64,000 nucleotides of DNA from Perca fluviatilis (taxonomy: Eukaryota; Chordata; Actinopteri; Perciformes; Percidae), in the NCBI RefSeq assembly GCF_010015445.1, contig NC_053112.1, positions 1,911,789-1,975,788 of the forward strand, in the 5' to 3' direction. A program made the translations under genes and the position numbers. The notes beneath the pieces were generated by a model. The model searched no databases, was not told the DNA's origin, and saw nothing but the letters and a program-made list of their open reading frames with translations. Numbering within the stretch: the stretch's first letter is position 1; each line of letters opens with the position of its first letter. This document shows positions 24,122 to 35,164 of the stretch, piece by piece.

Positions 24122-24314
24122 CTGGTAGTGACCGCCAGTATACAGGAAGTGGTGTGTGTTACCAGTGGACCGCTACAGCTATGGCCGCGGCCCTTGCGGC
24201 TGCAACCGGGGGCGAGGTGGCTGTACTTCCTGCTGCTGCCCGCTGACCCCCCCCGCTGCACCGGCGCCGGCTTGGACCCGTCCAGAGTGAATAAGATCTG
24301 CACATCTGGAGTAT
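24122..24314 (-). CDS. dzank1: DZANK1-like, exon encoding the 'DTPDV...TLDGSKP' region
   Basis: DZANK1 (double zinc ribbon and ankyrin repeat protein 1) works with NINL in dynein-linked ciliary/photoreceptor transport. The exon starts after 'tatctctgcag' and reads DTPDVQILFTLDGSKP, which matches the N-terminal DTPDVNIYYTLDGSKP motif of vertebrate DZANK1. A later piece reads AAAIAVAV in one frame and SGPLVTHTTSCI in another, both alignable with the family's KAIAV...SGIVTKVF. The exon therefore carries about two frameshifts, near a run of eight G's and around 24200, possibly assembly errors. The donor is ACCAG|GTAACA. The zinc ribbons and ankyrin repeats would lie further left and were not found. 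Confidence 0.75.
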
Positions 24315-24322
24315 CTGCAGAG

Positions 24323-24428
24323 ATACACACACATACACACACACACAGACACACACACACACACACAGACACACACACACACACACAGACACACACACAC
24401 ACACACAGACACACACACACACACACAG

Positions 24429-24460
<32 letters not shown>

Positions 24461-24462
24461 AC
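24323..24462. repeat. CA-rich tract abutting the dzank1-like exon
   Basis: (CA)n broken by 'caga' every 24 bases or so. On the minus strand this is TG-rich and lies directly upstream of the exon's acceptor. Confidence 0.95.
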
Positions 24463-24589
24463 AGACAATCACAGCTTAGATCTAGAACAGAATAACCCAG
24501 GAGCCTCAGAGGAGGGACGAGTTAAAACTGTCTAACGTTGCATAACACGTGGGGCTTTAGGCAAGTTAAGATAGTTTGCAGGAGTTTCT

Positions 24590-25044
24590 GTGTTTCTGTG
24601 TGTGTGTGTGTTGTAATGATATCAATCCCTATCATGGAGACAGGTTGATGTGTATTAATGATATGCATCTTATTCATGTTATATTTCTGTAATATTTCAT
24701 ATATCATGTACCTATTATGGAGACGGTATGTATTATTATTGATGATATGTACCCTACTGCATGGAGACAATTGATGATGATATTATGATATGTATGTATT
24801 ATTGTATTGAGTGTTATATGTGTTGTGTGTGTATTTTATTGTGTCTGAGCATGGAGACGGTATTATGATATGATAATGATATTGATATTGTATGATATTA
24901 TTATTATTATTATTGGTATTATTACCTGACTCATGACTTATTTATTATTGATTGTTTATTATTATTATTGTTTGTTATTAGTATTATTGTTGTACCCTGA
25001 CTGCATGAGACAGGTTTTTTGTGATGATGATGTGATGTATTGTG

Positions 25045-25086
<42 letters not shown>

Positions 25087-25525
25087 ACTGCATGGAGACA
25101 GGTGTGTGTGATTGTGCTACTATGGAGACGGTGTTGTTGATATGTGTGTATGTGTGTGTGTGGTAGTGTTATATTATTACTGACTGCATGGAGACAGTTA
25201 TTGTTATTGTGATGATGATATTATTATTGTGATGATATTGTGTGTGGTTTATTATTATTATTATTAACCTGACTGCATGGACGGTGGTGTGTGTGTATGT
25301 GATATGATATTGATGATGATGATGTGTGATAGTGTGTGATAGTGTGTGTGTGTGTATGATTGTGTATTGTGTGTGTACCTGACTGCATGGAGACAGGTGT
25401 GTATGTGTATGATATATAATTAATTTAGTGTGGTTTGTGTATTGTGTAGCTGCATGGAGACATTTTATTATGTATGTATTTTGTGTGTTTGTTTTGTTTG
25501 TGTGTGTGTATGCTACTGCAGGAGA

Positions 25526-25603
<78 letters not shown>

Positions 25604-25626
25604 CTGACTGCATGGAGACAGGTGTG

Positions 25627-25665
<39 letters not shown>

Positions 25666-25746
25666 GTGTGTGTGTGTGTGTGTGTGTACCTGACTGCATG
25701 GAGACAGGTGTGTGTGTGTGTATCTGACTGCATGGAGTGGTGTGTG

Positions 25747-25782
<36 letters not shown>

Positions 25783-25797
25783 CTGACTGCATGGAGA

Positions 25798-25865
<68 letters not shown>

Positions 25866-25888
25866 CTGACTGCATGGAGACAGTTTTG

Positions 25889-25956
<68 letters not shown>

Positions 25957-25972
25957 CTGACTGCATGGAGAC

Positions 25973-26067
<95 letters not shown>

Positions 26068-26084
26068 GTTTACTCTGCATGGGA

Positions 26085-26132
<48 letters not shown>

Positions 26133-26150
26133 TGTGTGTACTGCATGGGC

Positions 26151-26226
<76 letters not shown>

Positions 26227-26258
26227 CATAGTGGTGTTTGTTGTTTTGTGTTGTTTTG

Positions 26259-26303
<45 letters not shown>

Positions 26304-26350
26304 TGTGTGTGTCTGTGTGTACCTGACTGCATGGAGATAGGTGTGTGTGT
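24590..26350. repeat. TG-rich array with an interspersed 'acctgactgcatggagacag' core
   Basis: At least ten copies of the 20-base core or close variants (for example near 25180, 25270, 25378, 25602, 25687, 25862, 25954 and 26320) are separated by (TG)n or, to the left, by TTATTA-rich spacers. On the minus strand the spacers are (CA)n and the core contains 'ctgtctccatgcag' then 'tcaggta'. This fills the first coding intron of the dzank1-like gene. Frames of up to 420 codons through it encode His-Thr repeats and are not genes. Confidence 0.95.
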
Positions 26351-26443
26351 GTCCACCAGGTTCTTGGCTCTGTGTGTCTGCAGGTGGATGATGGGAATGA
26401 TGAGCGGAGCCGCCACCGCTCCTGCTGCCATGACGACAGCTGT
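26350..26443 (-). CDS. dzank1: DZANK1-like, first coding exon
   Basis: The start ATG is at 26431-26429; the protein begins MAAGAVAAPLIIPIIHL, matching the vertebrate DZANK1 N-terminus pattern M(T/A)AGxVxxPxIIP. A 3' splice site 'gattgattgacag' lies 12 bases upstream of the ATG, so the 5' UTR begins in an earlier exon, probably at the CpG-rich promoter near 28.1 kb. After RAKNLVDT the frame runs straight into the CA/TG array, and no good in-phase donor is visible. The 3' end given is therefore approximate; repeat expansion or misassembly may have altered the end of this exon. Confidence 0.7.
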
Positions 26444-26559
26444 CTGTCAATCAATCAATCAATCAGTCAATCAACCAATCAATCAAACATTATAAAGAAT
26501 AAGAGGGATTAATCTTTAGTTTTCTCGTGATAACAGATAATTACCTTGTTATCACAAAA

Positions 26560-27260
26560 GAACACAAAAACAAGTATGAGAACATGGAAATACTCAGGTA
26601 AAGTACAAATACCTCAGACTTGTACTTAAGTACCCTAGGTTACTTGAGTAAATGTACTTAGTTACTTTCCACCACTGGTTGTTGCTGTTTATGAAAGTAT
26701 AGACCAGAACAGTTTCTCTGTGGAGTTGGATGTTGTTTTCAGCAGAAAAAACAGGAACCTCTGTCTGGTATTGTTATAGCTACTCACACAGGTACAAAGT
26801 AACTAAGTACATGTACTCCAGTACTCTCCTTCAGTCCAAATGTTTAGGTACTTGTACTTTACTTGAGTCTTTTCTTTTCATATCACTTTCTACTTCTACT
26901 CCGCTACATTTCAGAGAGAAATATTGGAATTTTTACTCGACTACATTCATTTCTTCCAGCTTTAGTTACTAGTTACTTTAGTTACTCCGCTACATTCATC
27001 TGTTACAACTTTAGTTACTAGTTACTTTAGTTACTCCGCTATATTCATCTGTTACAGCTTTAGTTACTAGTTACTTTAGTTACTCCGCTACATTCATCTG
27101 TTACAACTTTAGTTACTAGTTACTTTAGTTACTCCGCTACATTCACCTGTTACAGCTTTAGTTACTAGTTACTTTAGTTACTCCGCTACATTCATCTGTT
27201 CCAGCTTTAGTTACTAGTTACTTTAGTTACTAGTTACTTTAGTTACTAGTTACATGTAGT
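26560..27260. repeat. 'ttagttactagttac' repeat and fish interspersed repeat
   Basis: 26560-26680 and 26790-26960 carry the common fish repeat text 'acttgagtaaatgtacttag' and 'ttactttccaccactgg'. 26960-27250 is a tandem array of about 48-bp units with 'ttactccgctacattcatct'. No gene. Confidence 0.85.
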
Positions 27261-27378
27261 TTATAAATCTGATGTTTGATTCTAAAGTAAACTAACAACA
27301 ATATAACGACTACAGTCAGCTGATATGATGAGGTCATTAAACACACAGCTGTCTGGATCCTGAACACACTACAAGCTG

Positions 27379-27720
27379 TTAACCCTCGTGTTGTCTTCCC
27401 GTAGATCAGCAACTTTTAATTTTTCTGGGTCAAAATATAAAATTAAAAACACACTTTTGTCACTTTTCCTGAAAGTTTTGTCACTTTTTTAAAATCAATT
27501 TTCTTCTTCAAATGCCATAACATTTAATAAAACACCCACATTTAATAAAACACCCACATTTAATAAATCGTAGTGATCATTTATTTTACTTGTGGAGAGC
27601 GTTGTATGGAACCTTTTTTTTATTTTATTTTTTTTGACAATGTGGTTGAAAGAAACCCAAATTTCTGATATAGAAACTTTTTGAAAATGGGTCAAATGTG
27701 ACCCGAGGACACCAGGTTAA
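27379..27720. mobile_element. TTAA-flanked MITE
   Basis: Begins 'ttaaccctcgtgttgtcttc' and ends 'gacccgaggacaccaggttaa'; the ends are imperfect inverted repeats bounded by TTAA. Internal 'tttaataaaacacccac' is locally triplicated. A related partial copy occurs at 63345-63530. Confidence 0.75.
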
Positions 27721-28002
27721 TACTTTAACTACATGTTCCTGATCACATTTACACACATTTACTGCAGTAACATTCTCACTGCAGGACTTTTACTGTAACA
27801 GAGTATTTACAGTGTGGTATTTTAGTAATCTTTCCACCGCTGTGTAGCCTACTCATTGTTCTGCTACAGCTTCACTAATCCTACTTCCTGGTCTGTTTCC
27901 TCGCGCTGAACACACACAGAAACACAAACAGTTTTAAACACGTCATACCGCGCGTGTCCGTTATTGAATAACTAATAAAATAACTAATAATTATCTTCTT
28001 AC

Positions 28003-28163
28003 TTGAGATCAGAGATGAGATGAACCAACGTGATGCTGCTTCGCTCCGAGTCCTGCGGCCGTGTACCGAAGCGTCACCATAGCAACGAGTCAGCCGCAGA
28101 CCATTGACCTGCGTAGTTACAACATCCGGGCTGTGGGACGCGTCTCCGCCCGCCGCCATCTTG
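28003..28163 (-). promoter_or_regulatory. dzank1: CpG-rich promoter / 5' exon with X-box and YY1-type motif, candidate dzank1 promoter
   Basis: A GC- and CpG-rich island in AT-rich DNA. It holds GTCACCATAGCAAC (28073-28086), a near-perfect RFX X-box, and GCCGCCATCTTG (28152-28163), the reverse of the YY1 initiator-type AAGATGGCGGC. On the minus strand transcription would start near 28165 and reach a good donor CTCAA|GTAAGA (exon end 28003), which can splice to the acceptor at 26444. RFX factors drive ciliary genes, which suits dzank1. An upstream ATG at 28159 opens MAAGGDASHSPDVV and continues to the donor; I take it as untranslated or uORF sequence. Assignment to dzank1 is inference. Confidence 0.55.
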
Positions 28164-28170
28164 AGACGGA

Positions 28171-30208
28171 GTTGTAGCTGGATTGAATTCTCCGGTGGAA
28201 TGTCCTGTGTACGTTCCTCCTTATGAACTACAGAAATGTACTACTGATTATGATGTTTTTCTTGTGTAGCATAAAGAGACTACAGCTGCATGTTAAGCAC
28301 TGACAATAAATGAGCCATGAACCATCTACACCAACTATCAGCATACATGTAAGGTCATGAGTAGACCACCAGGAGGCACTGCTGTTATGTCTATTACAGC
28401 GAGAGTTCAGCAATTCACACTTTTTGTCCTTTTACAGGACACCATAGGTTTCCAGTTTGGTGCCTGTAGGTCGTTTTTTAAAATGTATTTCCACTACTCC
28501 ATAAACATAAACAGCTTAACTTAAATTATTGGAAAATAACCATTTAAAACCACCCGTTAAGTTAATTTGTTCAAACATTGAGTTTATTTAAGCATCAATC
28601 TACAGTTTGTGATGACAAGAAATGTAAATTAGTGGTTTTATTTACTGATTTAAAAGTGAAACATCAGCATTTAAGTTGACTTCATTTTTTATTTAATAAT
28701 TCATAAACTATGTATTATATTCAAGTTTAAATTGTGTTGTGGATAGGCCTGCACGATATTGGAAAAAATTTACATGAGACTGTAATTTTTACAAGAAGAC
28801 ATAAATAGCCCTATTTGGAACTACTGGGGTGATTTTGTAGGGGAGGGCATCTACATAGAAAATTAAAATTAAAAAGGAAATGTTCTTATGTGAACCATTC
28901 TTTGTTGAACTTTAATGCTTTACAAACACCAGAGCCGGTGAGTGCTGTGACTACTCTTCTGAAGAGATTTTGGAGAGGGACATTAGATAGTTAAATACAC
29001 TGGTTGACTGACATGACACCATTGTATTAATATAATACTATTAATCCAGGCTAAAGTGAATGATAGTAATAATGCATGCATAGTTGTGGATTTAATTCTA
29101 AGGAAGAAAGTGTATTTTGCACTACTCCATAAAGGATGCTGAAGCCAGCATTCACTGTGAGACAATAAAAACCAGATAAAGGTCTCAGCCACAATCCTGA
29201 ACCAGCGTCCAGTTCTTGTGTCTCTCAGCTCTACCCCCCCAACACATCAGACACACAACAGAGTCCCGGAGCAGTGTAGAGAGACATCTCCAGGTGCCAG
29301 GCGCCCACAGGAAGGGGCTTACAAATATATATTTATATATTAAGACTTGGAAAATGTAAAGTAATCCTTACAACTCAGGCACCAAAACATAGAATGTTGT
29401 TATGATTTAATTAATATTAATAAAGAGACAGTTTGACTGTAGATGTGTGTCAGATATCTGTTGGTTAGTTTCATGCCACCACTCTCTGTTGATGCAGATT
29501 GTACGGTGGCCCAGATGGTTCAATAGAAATGCAAAAGCCACAACACAAATATAACGGAAATGAGTGACAACAGAAGTGAGCGTCCACATTTGTGTTGACC
29601 CGGCTGGGCCACTGTATGTTTTATTTTGCTGTCATGAGTTTAGAGACTGTTGTTCCTCCATCATTTAATAATGAACCTGTTGTTGTGTTTCTTCTTCTTT
29701 TGGGGCTTCAGTCTTCCTGCAGTTTGGACTCTTTGGAGTTGTGTCAGTGTCTCCAGCTGCCATCAGAGTGCTGACTGACAGCTTTAGTAACGCTGCCAGC
29801 TGCTTCTGACTGGAAGAACTCCAGCTCAGACCGGCCCTCTGCTCTGACGTCAGACTGACATTTCTATGTTTGGATTTAAAGGAGGGAGGATGTGATGAAC
29901 ACAGACAGCAGCAGCGTCTGTCAGAGTCTGCAGACGGAGGAGGACGTCTCTCTGACCTCATCTGGACGGGACTTTAACAGGTGAGCAGCCTGACAGGTAA
30001 CATTACACACCTTTGATGAAGAAACTCTGCTGTTGCTCCTTATATAAAGATCTACATATAGCTTGAAACCCATAATACAAGTATGAACCTGAAAGTGAGC
30101 ATGATACGGGACCTTTAATGGAGGTTGTAGTTGGCGGTGCTGTTGTTACTGAAGCCTCTGGTCTGATGTGTTCCTGTAGAAGTTCTCTCAACATATGGTG
30201 TGTTTCAG
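28171..30208. other. No identified gene; scattered repeats
   Basis: Contains a 'cctgcacgatat' repeat fragment near 28750 and a short GC-richer block at 29790-29980 with an open start (MNTDSSSVCQSL) ending at a donor AACAG|GTGAGC. That segment's phase does not fit the exon at 30209, so it is not called as coding. Confidence 0.4.
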
Positions 30209-30291
30209 GATTTTAACCTGGCTGAAATCTACGTGTCGGACGCTCAGTACAACAGGAACATCTACTTCGACACGTCGCCACAGGCGGTCAG
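30209..30291 (+). other. Candidate coding exon of unknown gene
   Basis: An acceptor (tggtgtgtttcag) precedes 83 open nt that end at GGTCAG|GTGAGA, a consensus donor. The translation is DFNLAEIYVSDAQYNRN followed by IYFDTSPQAVR, with protein-like composition and GC-rich third positions (tac, gtg, tcg, ctc, aac). I do not recognise the family. No neighbouring exon in compatible phase was found, so it is either one exon of a long gene or a relic. Confidence 0.4.
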
Positions 30292-32168
30292 GTGAGACGC
30301 TCATCATCTCCTGCCGGTGTTACTCTGCTGATATTTGATATTTCTCCTCATGTTCACAATGTAGATAATAATAAAGGACGCAGCGTCCAGGTCAGAGAGA
30401 TAAAAGCCAAGGCTGAGACTCCTTAAAGCTGCATTCTCTCTAACGTCCAGCAGGGGGCGACTCCACTGGCTCCAAAAAGAAGTCTGTTTCAATAGAAGTA
30501 TAAATCGTATAAATAAATATAAATCGGGATACAGCAGCGGGGCTGTATGTCAACAGCAGCCAGGTTTAGTGTTGATTGGCTATTACTTTTATAACATCTA
30601 GCCAACGAGATAGTGTTGTGGGCGGGACATAAAGTTAGACTCAGTGGTGAGTGAAACTGAAGCAGAGGGACAGACACAGAGCTGGAGCTGAGCCAAAGTA
30701 GACTTTTAGACACTTTTTTAATTCATTAACTTTATCGGTTATCAGGCAAATAAAACACTGTAGAGGTTAAAAAATGGCCCAATAATCAGCCAGGGCCCAT
30801 AATCGGTCGATCCCAAGTAAAAATGCATTAATGAGCCACACTGTTGCACTGGCTGACATAAACACACACACTGTAGTTTATTTGACGCAATCTAGAGCTG
30901 CAAAGATTCATGGATTAGTTGGCAACTGTTAAATGAATATCCAACTATTTCGATAATCCATTAATCAGTTTGGGACAAGGACAACGATATAAAGACCTAC
31001 AAAAGTCACCAAAAAGTTCCTTAGCCATCATGGAGCAAATCAATGATTAGTCTATATTTAACATTTTCTACAACAACCTGTTTCTCAGCCTGAATATGAA
31101 AACTCTGCTTCTTCTGGGGGAATTTCTGGGTCTCAAAGACGGCAAATCTGCCAAATTCTGCTTTGAGTGTCTCGTAATTACAGTTTGAAAAAAGTTTCCT
31201 GTCTTTTTTGATTTAGCGCAAAGTGTAAAGTTGAAATACTGTATCAATACAATGTCTCCAAACGGCTTAAATGAAGAATTTGATATAAAGCCTTTTCTGT
31301 AATGTCTTTTCTTGTGATATTGTGTGAGGGATTGGTCTAATGTGACAAATAGTGTCAATGTGGGATAGTGTAGCACATAATGCTATTTTATAAGTTAGGT
31401 TTTTGGCCATTTCTTTCATTTTTTCATTGTCTGTGTGCATATTATGTATATGTAATTTTATCACTAATGACTTTATGTGGTGACTATGGTAAAGGTGGTA
31501 GGCCTTGGTAATTAGCCTTGGTAATTAGTTTAAATGAGCTCAACTGATGCATGATCAGCTGACCATGTCTGTGCCCTATGTATGCTTGAGCCACTGTTGA
31601 ATGCCATTTGCCTGAGGAAGACCCAGCAGGGTTGAAACGTTGCAGCACAATAAACGTATGGGAGATGTAGCAGAGTGCGGGTGTTTCATTCTTTTCAGTT
31701 ATACCATTAATCCTCATATTACCAAAAAATGTTACCAGCTTTCTTTAACAAATAAATAAATTTCCCTAGGGATGAATAAAGTATCTATCTATCTATCTAT
31801 CTATCTATTTATCTATCCATCTATCTAAAAGGAGATTGTTCCCAAAGTCAATGAGTCAGACGTTCTGACAGCAGAGATGGATCAGATCTCAGATCAGAGG
31901 GTTAGAACCCCGGTACAGTTCACATCAGTAAAACCAAAAAAAAGAATAATCAAGCTATTCTTTATTTGCCGTTCCCCTTCAACTTAAAAAAGTCATCATA
32001 ACGTGTAATATTTGATTGAACAATACAATTCTGTCTACACATAAATAAAATCATGAAAATGGCATTATTTTTCTATCCATCTTTGTATATGAATAAAAAA
32101 AGAACCATTGGTTTGTTTTGTGACTGAGTGTAAAGTAAAATTACTGCATTCCACTGTAGTTGAACAAG
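30292..32168. repeat. Interspersed repeat fragments, no gene seen
   Basis: Includes a 'gtccagcagggggcgactcc' repeat (30450), 'gagctgcaaagattcatgga' (30896), a SINE/LINE-tail-like segment with 'gggttgaaacgttgcagcac' (31630), and a fish LINE/SINE 3' tail 'gggatgaataaagtatctat' ending in (TATC)n at 31780-31807. Confidence 0.6.
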
Positions 32169-34260
32169 TATGGGCTGAAATATGTGCCACCAGAAACTGA
32201 ATTTGAATCATTTATAATTGAATTTGAATTGCTAAACTTGAATAATTGCATTGAAAAACTGAAATTAAATCACATAATTTGAAATTGTATTGTTTAATTT
32301 GAATAATTGCATTGAAAAATTGAATCTGAATAGTATAATTTGAAATTGAATGTATTCGTTTGTAACTGAAGTCCAATAAAATTTGATCTTCACTGAAAAT
32401 TGAACTCTCTATATATTCTCACATTCAGTTCTCACTACTCAGATTCAGATCAGCAAATTCAATTTCAAGTTACTGAGACAGACATCCGGGTACTTGGAGG
32501 ATGAAGGAAGAGCAATCGAGCGCAGATCGATAGGTAGAGTTCAGTGGCGCAGGAATAGCACTAAAGATACCAAACTGTTTTTGGATGTTGGAACGAAAGA
32601 AATGACAAAAACCAAACAGCAAGGGATAACAGTTCACAGGTGAGGATGTGTTTTATGATATATATGCCGCCTTGGACCTGCAATCTGAGCTCCGGCGGCA
32701 GCGGGAGGTGGAGAGTTCCGTGGCCGGCGGCAGCGTCTCTTTCCCCGGGCAGGAACACCGCTTCGTCTCGCTGCTGCGCCGGTCCCCGCTGATCCAGATC
32801 GGACCGGCCAAAGACAGAGTGGTGATCGGCAGGATCTTCCACGTAGTCCAGGACGACCTGTATGTAGATTTCGGCTGGAAGTTCCACTGCGTTTGCCGGC
32901 GGACGGAGAGAAGCTAAAACGGGGCAGCAGAGTCCGTTTGCGGCTGCAGGATCTGGAGCTCACTGCCCGGTTCCTGGAAGCCAAAACCGACACCACGCTG
33001 CTGGAGGCCCGGGCCGTACTGCTGGGACGGCTGGAGGGAAGGGAAGCCCGGGAGAACTAGAACCAGGACTCAGCGGAGCGGACTGTCACAGCCTGCTGAA
33101 GTTTAAATCAGAGGTTTCCTAAAGGGAGTCTGGCGGGACTCGGACTGTGGACGACGAAACATGATTTTAAGTCTCGTTAAATAAATAACTACATGCAGAA
33201 ATAAATGAAATGAATAGTGGAGGAGTGAGCCTGGACATTTCAGTCTGTTTAAACTTCACTTTGAAGCAGAACCTCTTAGTTCAGAAGGGTGAAGTTTCTG
33301 TTTGGACTCAGATCTGTGAACTGATTATAATAAATTTTCTTTTTTTAAACACATGAATTAGTCTCTTTGTTTTGTTTGTTACTGCACATGATGATAAAGC
33401 TACACTTTTAAATCACAAACAAAACTAACTTTAATATGTATATAAACGCTCTAAGGAAGGAGACAAACGATCAGATATTAGAGTTGATTAAAAATACTCA
33501 TAATAATTTACTATTTTGCGTTTTAATGTGGAAACATCTTGTATAAACTCAGGGGACTGGCTCTTACATCACATTGTATTGCAGGCTTGCTGATGTACAA
33601 AGTAAACCAATGCAATTCAAATGTTTAAATTAATTAACATGTATTCTCAAATATGGATAGTCACAATATTTTGCATGCAGTAGGCTATGCTAAGGTAAGT
33701 AGCGATAGTTCATTTTAAGTTTACTTAAGTGGAAGAATGTGACTAATAAACCTATAGGCTTACTTACACCAGGCATTACATTGTGAACATTGTGAACAGG
33801 TAGATTATATTATCTATGAGTCTCTGGGTCAAGGCGAGGCTGTGTTCCAAAACTTAGGTGCTGATTGGCCAAGTGGAGTCCTGTGTATCTGAACTCTACC
33901 TATCGCTCTGCGCTCGATTGCTCTTCCTTCATCCTCCAAGTACCCGGATGTCTGTCTCAGTAACTTGAAATTGAATTTGGTAATCTGAATTGTGAGAACT
34001 GAATGTGAGGATATAGAGTAGACAGTTGATTTTCAGTGAAGATCAAATTGTATTGGACTTCAGTTACAAACGAATAAATTCAATTTCAAATTATACTATT
34101 CAGATTCAATTTTTCAATGCAATGATTCAAATTAAACAATACAATTTCAAATTATGTGATTCAAATTCAGTTTTTCAATGCAATTATTCAAGTTTAGCAA
34201 TTCAAATTCAAATATAAATGATTCAAATTCAGTTTCTGGTGGCACATATTTCAGCCCATA
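32169..34260. mobile_element. DNA transposon with ~370-bp terminal inverted repeats carrying an mrps28-derived cargo
   Basis: 32169-32544 and 33899-34260 are inverted copies of each other along their whole length with few differences. The outermost bases are 'tatgggctgaaatatgtgcc' on the left and 'ggcacatatttcagcccata' on the right, so TA flanks both ends and may be the target duplication. The innermost shared text is 'gataggtagagttcag'. The arms are AT-rich with 'gaatttgaat' phrases. The 1.35-kb interior has no transposase; its only recognisable content is an intronless mrps28 copy (32666-33060) and its 3' UTR-like tail. Superfamily not assigned. Confidence 0.85.
32666..33060 (+). pseudogene. 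mrps28: Intronless mrps28 copy (mitochondrial ribosomal protein S28, bS1m-like), frameshifted
   Basis: MRPS28 is a small-subunit mitoribosomal protein with an S1-like fold. The frame reads [12 protein letters not shown], then [38 protein letters not shown] and KFHCVCRR. After a small deletion near 32905 it continues in another frame as [36 protein letters not shown] and the stop at 33058-33060. This covers most of the mature protein; the N-terminal mitochondrial presequence is absent. Vertebrate mrps28 has introns, yet none is present here, and an AATAAA occurs 270 bases downstream (33329-33334), so it looks like a captured cDNA. Codons are GC-rich, unlike the AT-rich flanks. The frame could be a true lesion or a sequencing error; no start codon with a presequence is seen. 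Confidence 0.85.
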
Positions 34261-34570
34261 AACTAGGGGCTTTTATTTTGGTATTTCGCGTCTGAGCGGT
34301 AGTGTTTTACTTTGAAAGGAAGGTGCTCTTAAGTGATAAACGTCACTTGACAGAAACCCAAACAGTAGAAACGTCAGCGGCAGTAGACCGTTTAGAGAGT
34401 GTTTGGCCGTAGTTTCCGGTCTTTAATGTGGACTAAAACGGGTCTAAATGTGCTGAAAGTTCGGAGAAACTCGAGTCCAAGAGGTAACAAAGTAGTTTAT
34501 TTAATGAATATCTTGTGGGAGGGAGAGAGAGAGTGGGAGGGAAAGAGAGAGAGAGTGAAACAGAGTGAGG

Positions 34571-34623
<53 letters not shown>

Positions 34624-34737
34624 TGTAGAATAATAGCAGTAAATACTGACAGTTAATCTTAAAGCTGCATGTGTCAGATAAGAATGTCAGTTTAAGGGTG
34701 TTGTGCTCATTGCTAAAGAGCTGTGTGCAGTCATTAG

Positions 34738-34802
<65 letters not shown>

Positions 34803-34928
34803 TATAGAATAAGCCTTATATGGTAGAAAGAAGCATTATGAACCAGACAGTTGGTAGAAAAACAGGAAATGTGTAAAAGGAAGCTGTGCAACACAGGCGG
34901 CCTGAACCATGGTGGAGATGTCTGCTGC
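34261..34928. repeat. Spacer with (GA)n and (AT)n microsatellites
   Basis: 34510-34622 is GA-rich with a pure (GA)n core at about 34578-34620; 34739-34805 is (AT)n. The open frames here are repeat artefacts. Confidence 0.85.
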
Positions 34929-35164
34929 GGTGCGTTCTTTTTGTCTTGTAATCGCAACTAGTAGCTCGAGCGTGACGTCACATCCGTGTCGAAAAACGAA
35001 TAACCGCGGGTTGTTGCGTTCTTTTTGTCACACAATACTACGAGTCGGAAAAAAGATGGATTTTTGTAACATTTTTAGTAACATTTAGGATTCTATTCAC
35101 CCAGTTATTGACATATTACACACATATATTTCACAGTTTGATACATGAAAATTACGTTTTGATT

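Noticed and set aside
25169..26431. 420-codon minus-strand open frame rich in His-Thr with SPCSQVH motifs
   Set aside because: Only its first ~25 codons (dzank1-like N-terminus) are real; the rest is translation of CA repeats and the 20-base core.
28003..28159. Protein-coding start MAAGGDASHSPDVV on the minus strand
   Set aside because: No homology recognised and the dzank1-like start lies downstream in its own exon; more likely a uORF or untranslated first exon.
29895..29980. Exon MNTDSSSVCQSLQTEEDVSL spliced to 30209
   Set aside because: The join leaves the 30209 exon in the wrong frame; no homology.
32561..32996. Minus-strand frames across the mrps28 copy
   Set aside because: Antisense shadows of the GC-rich mrps28 sequence.
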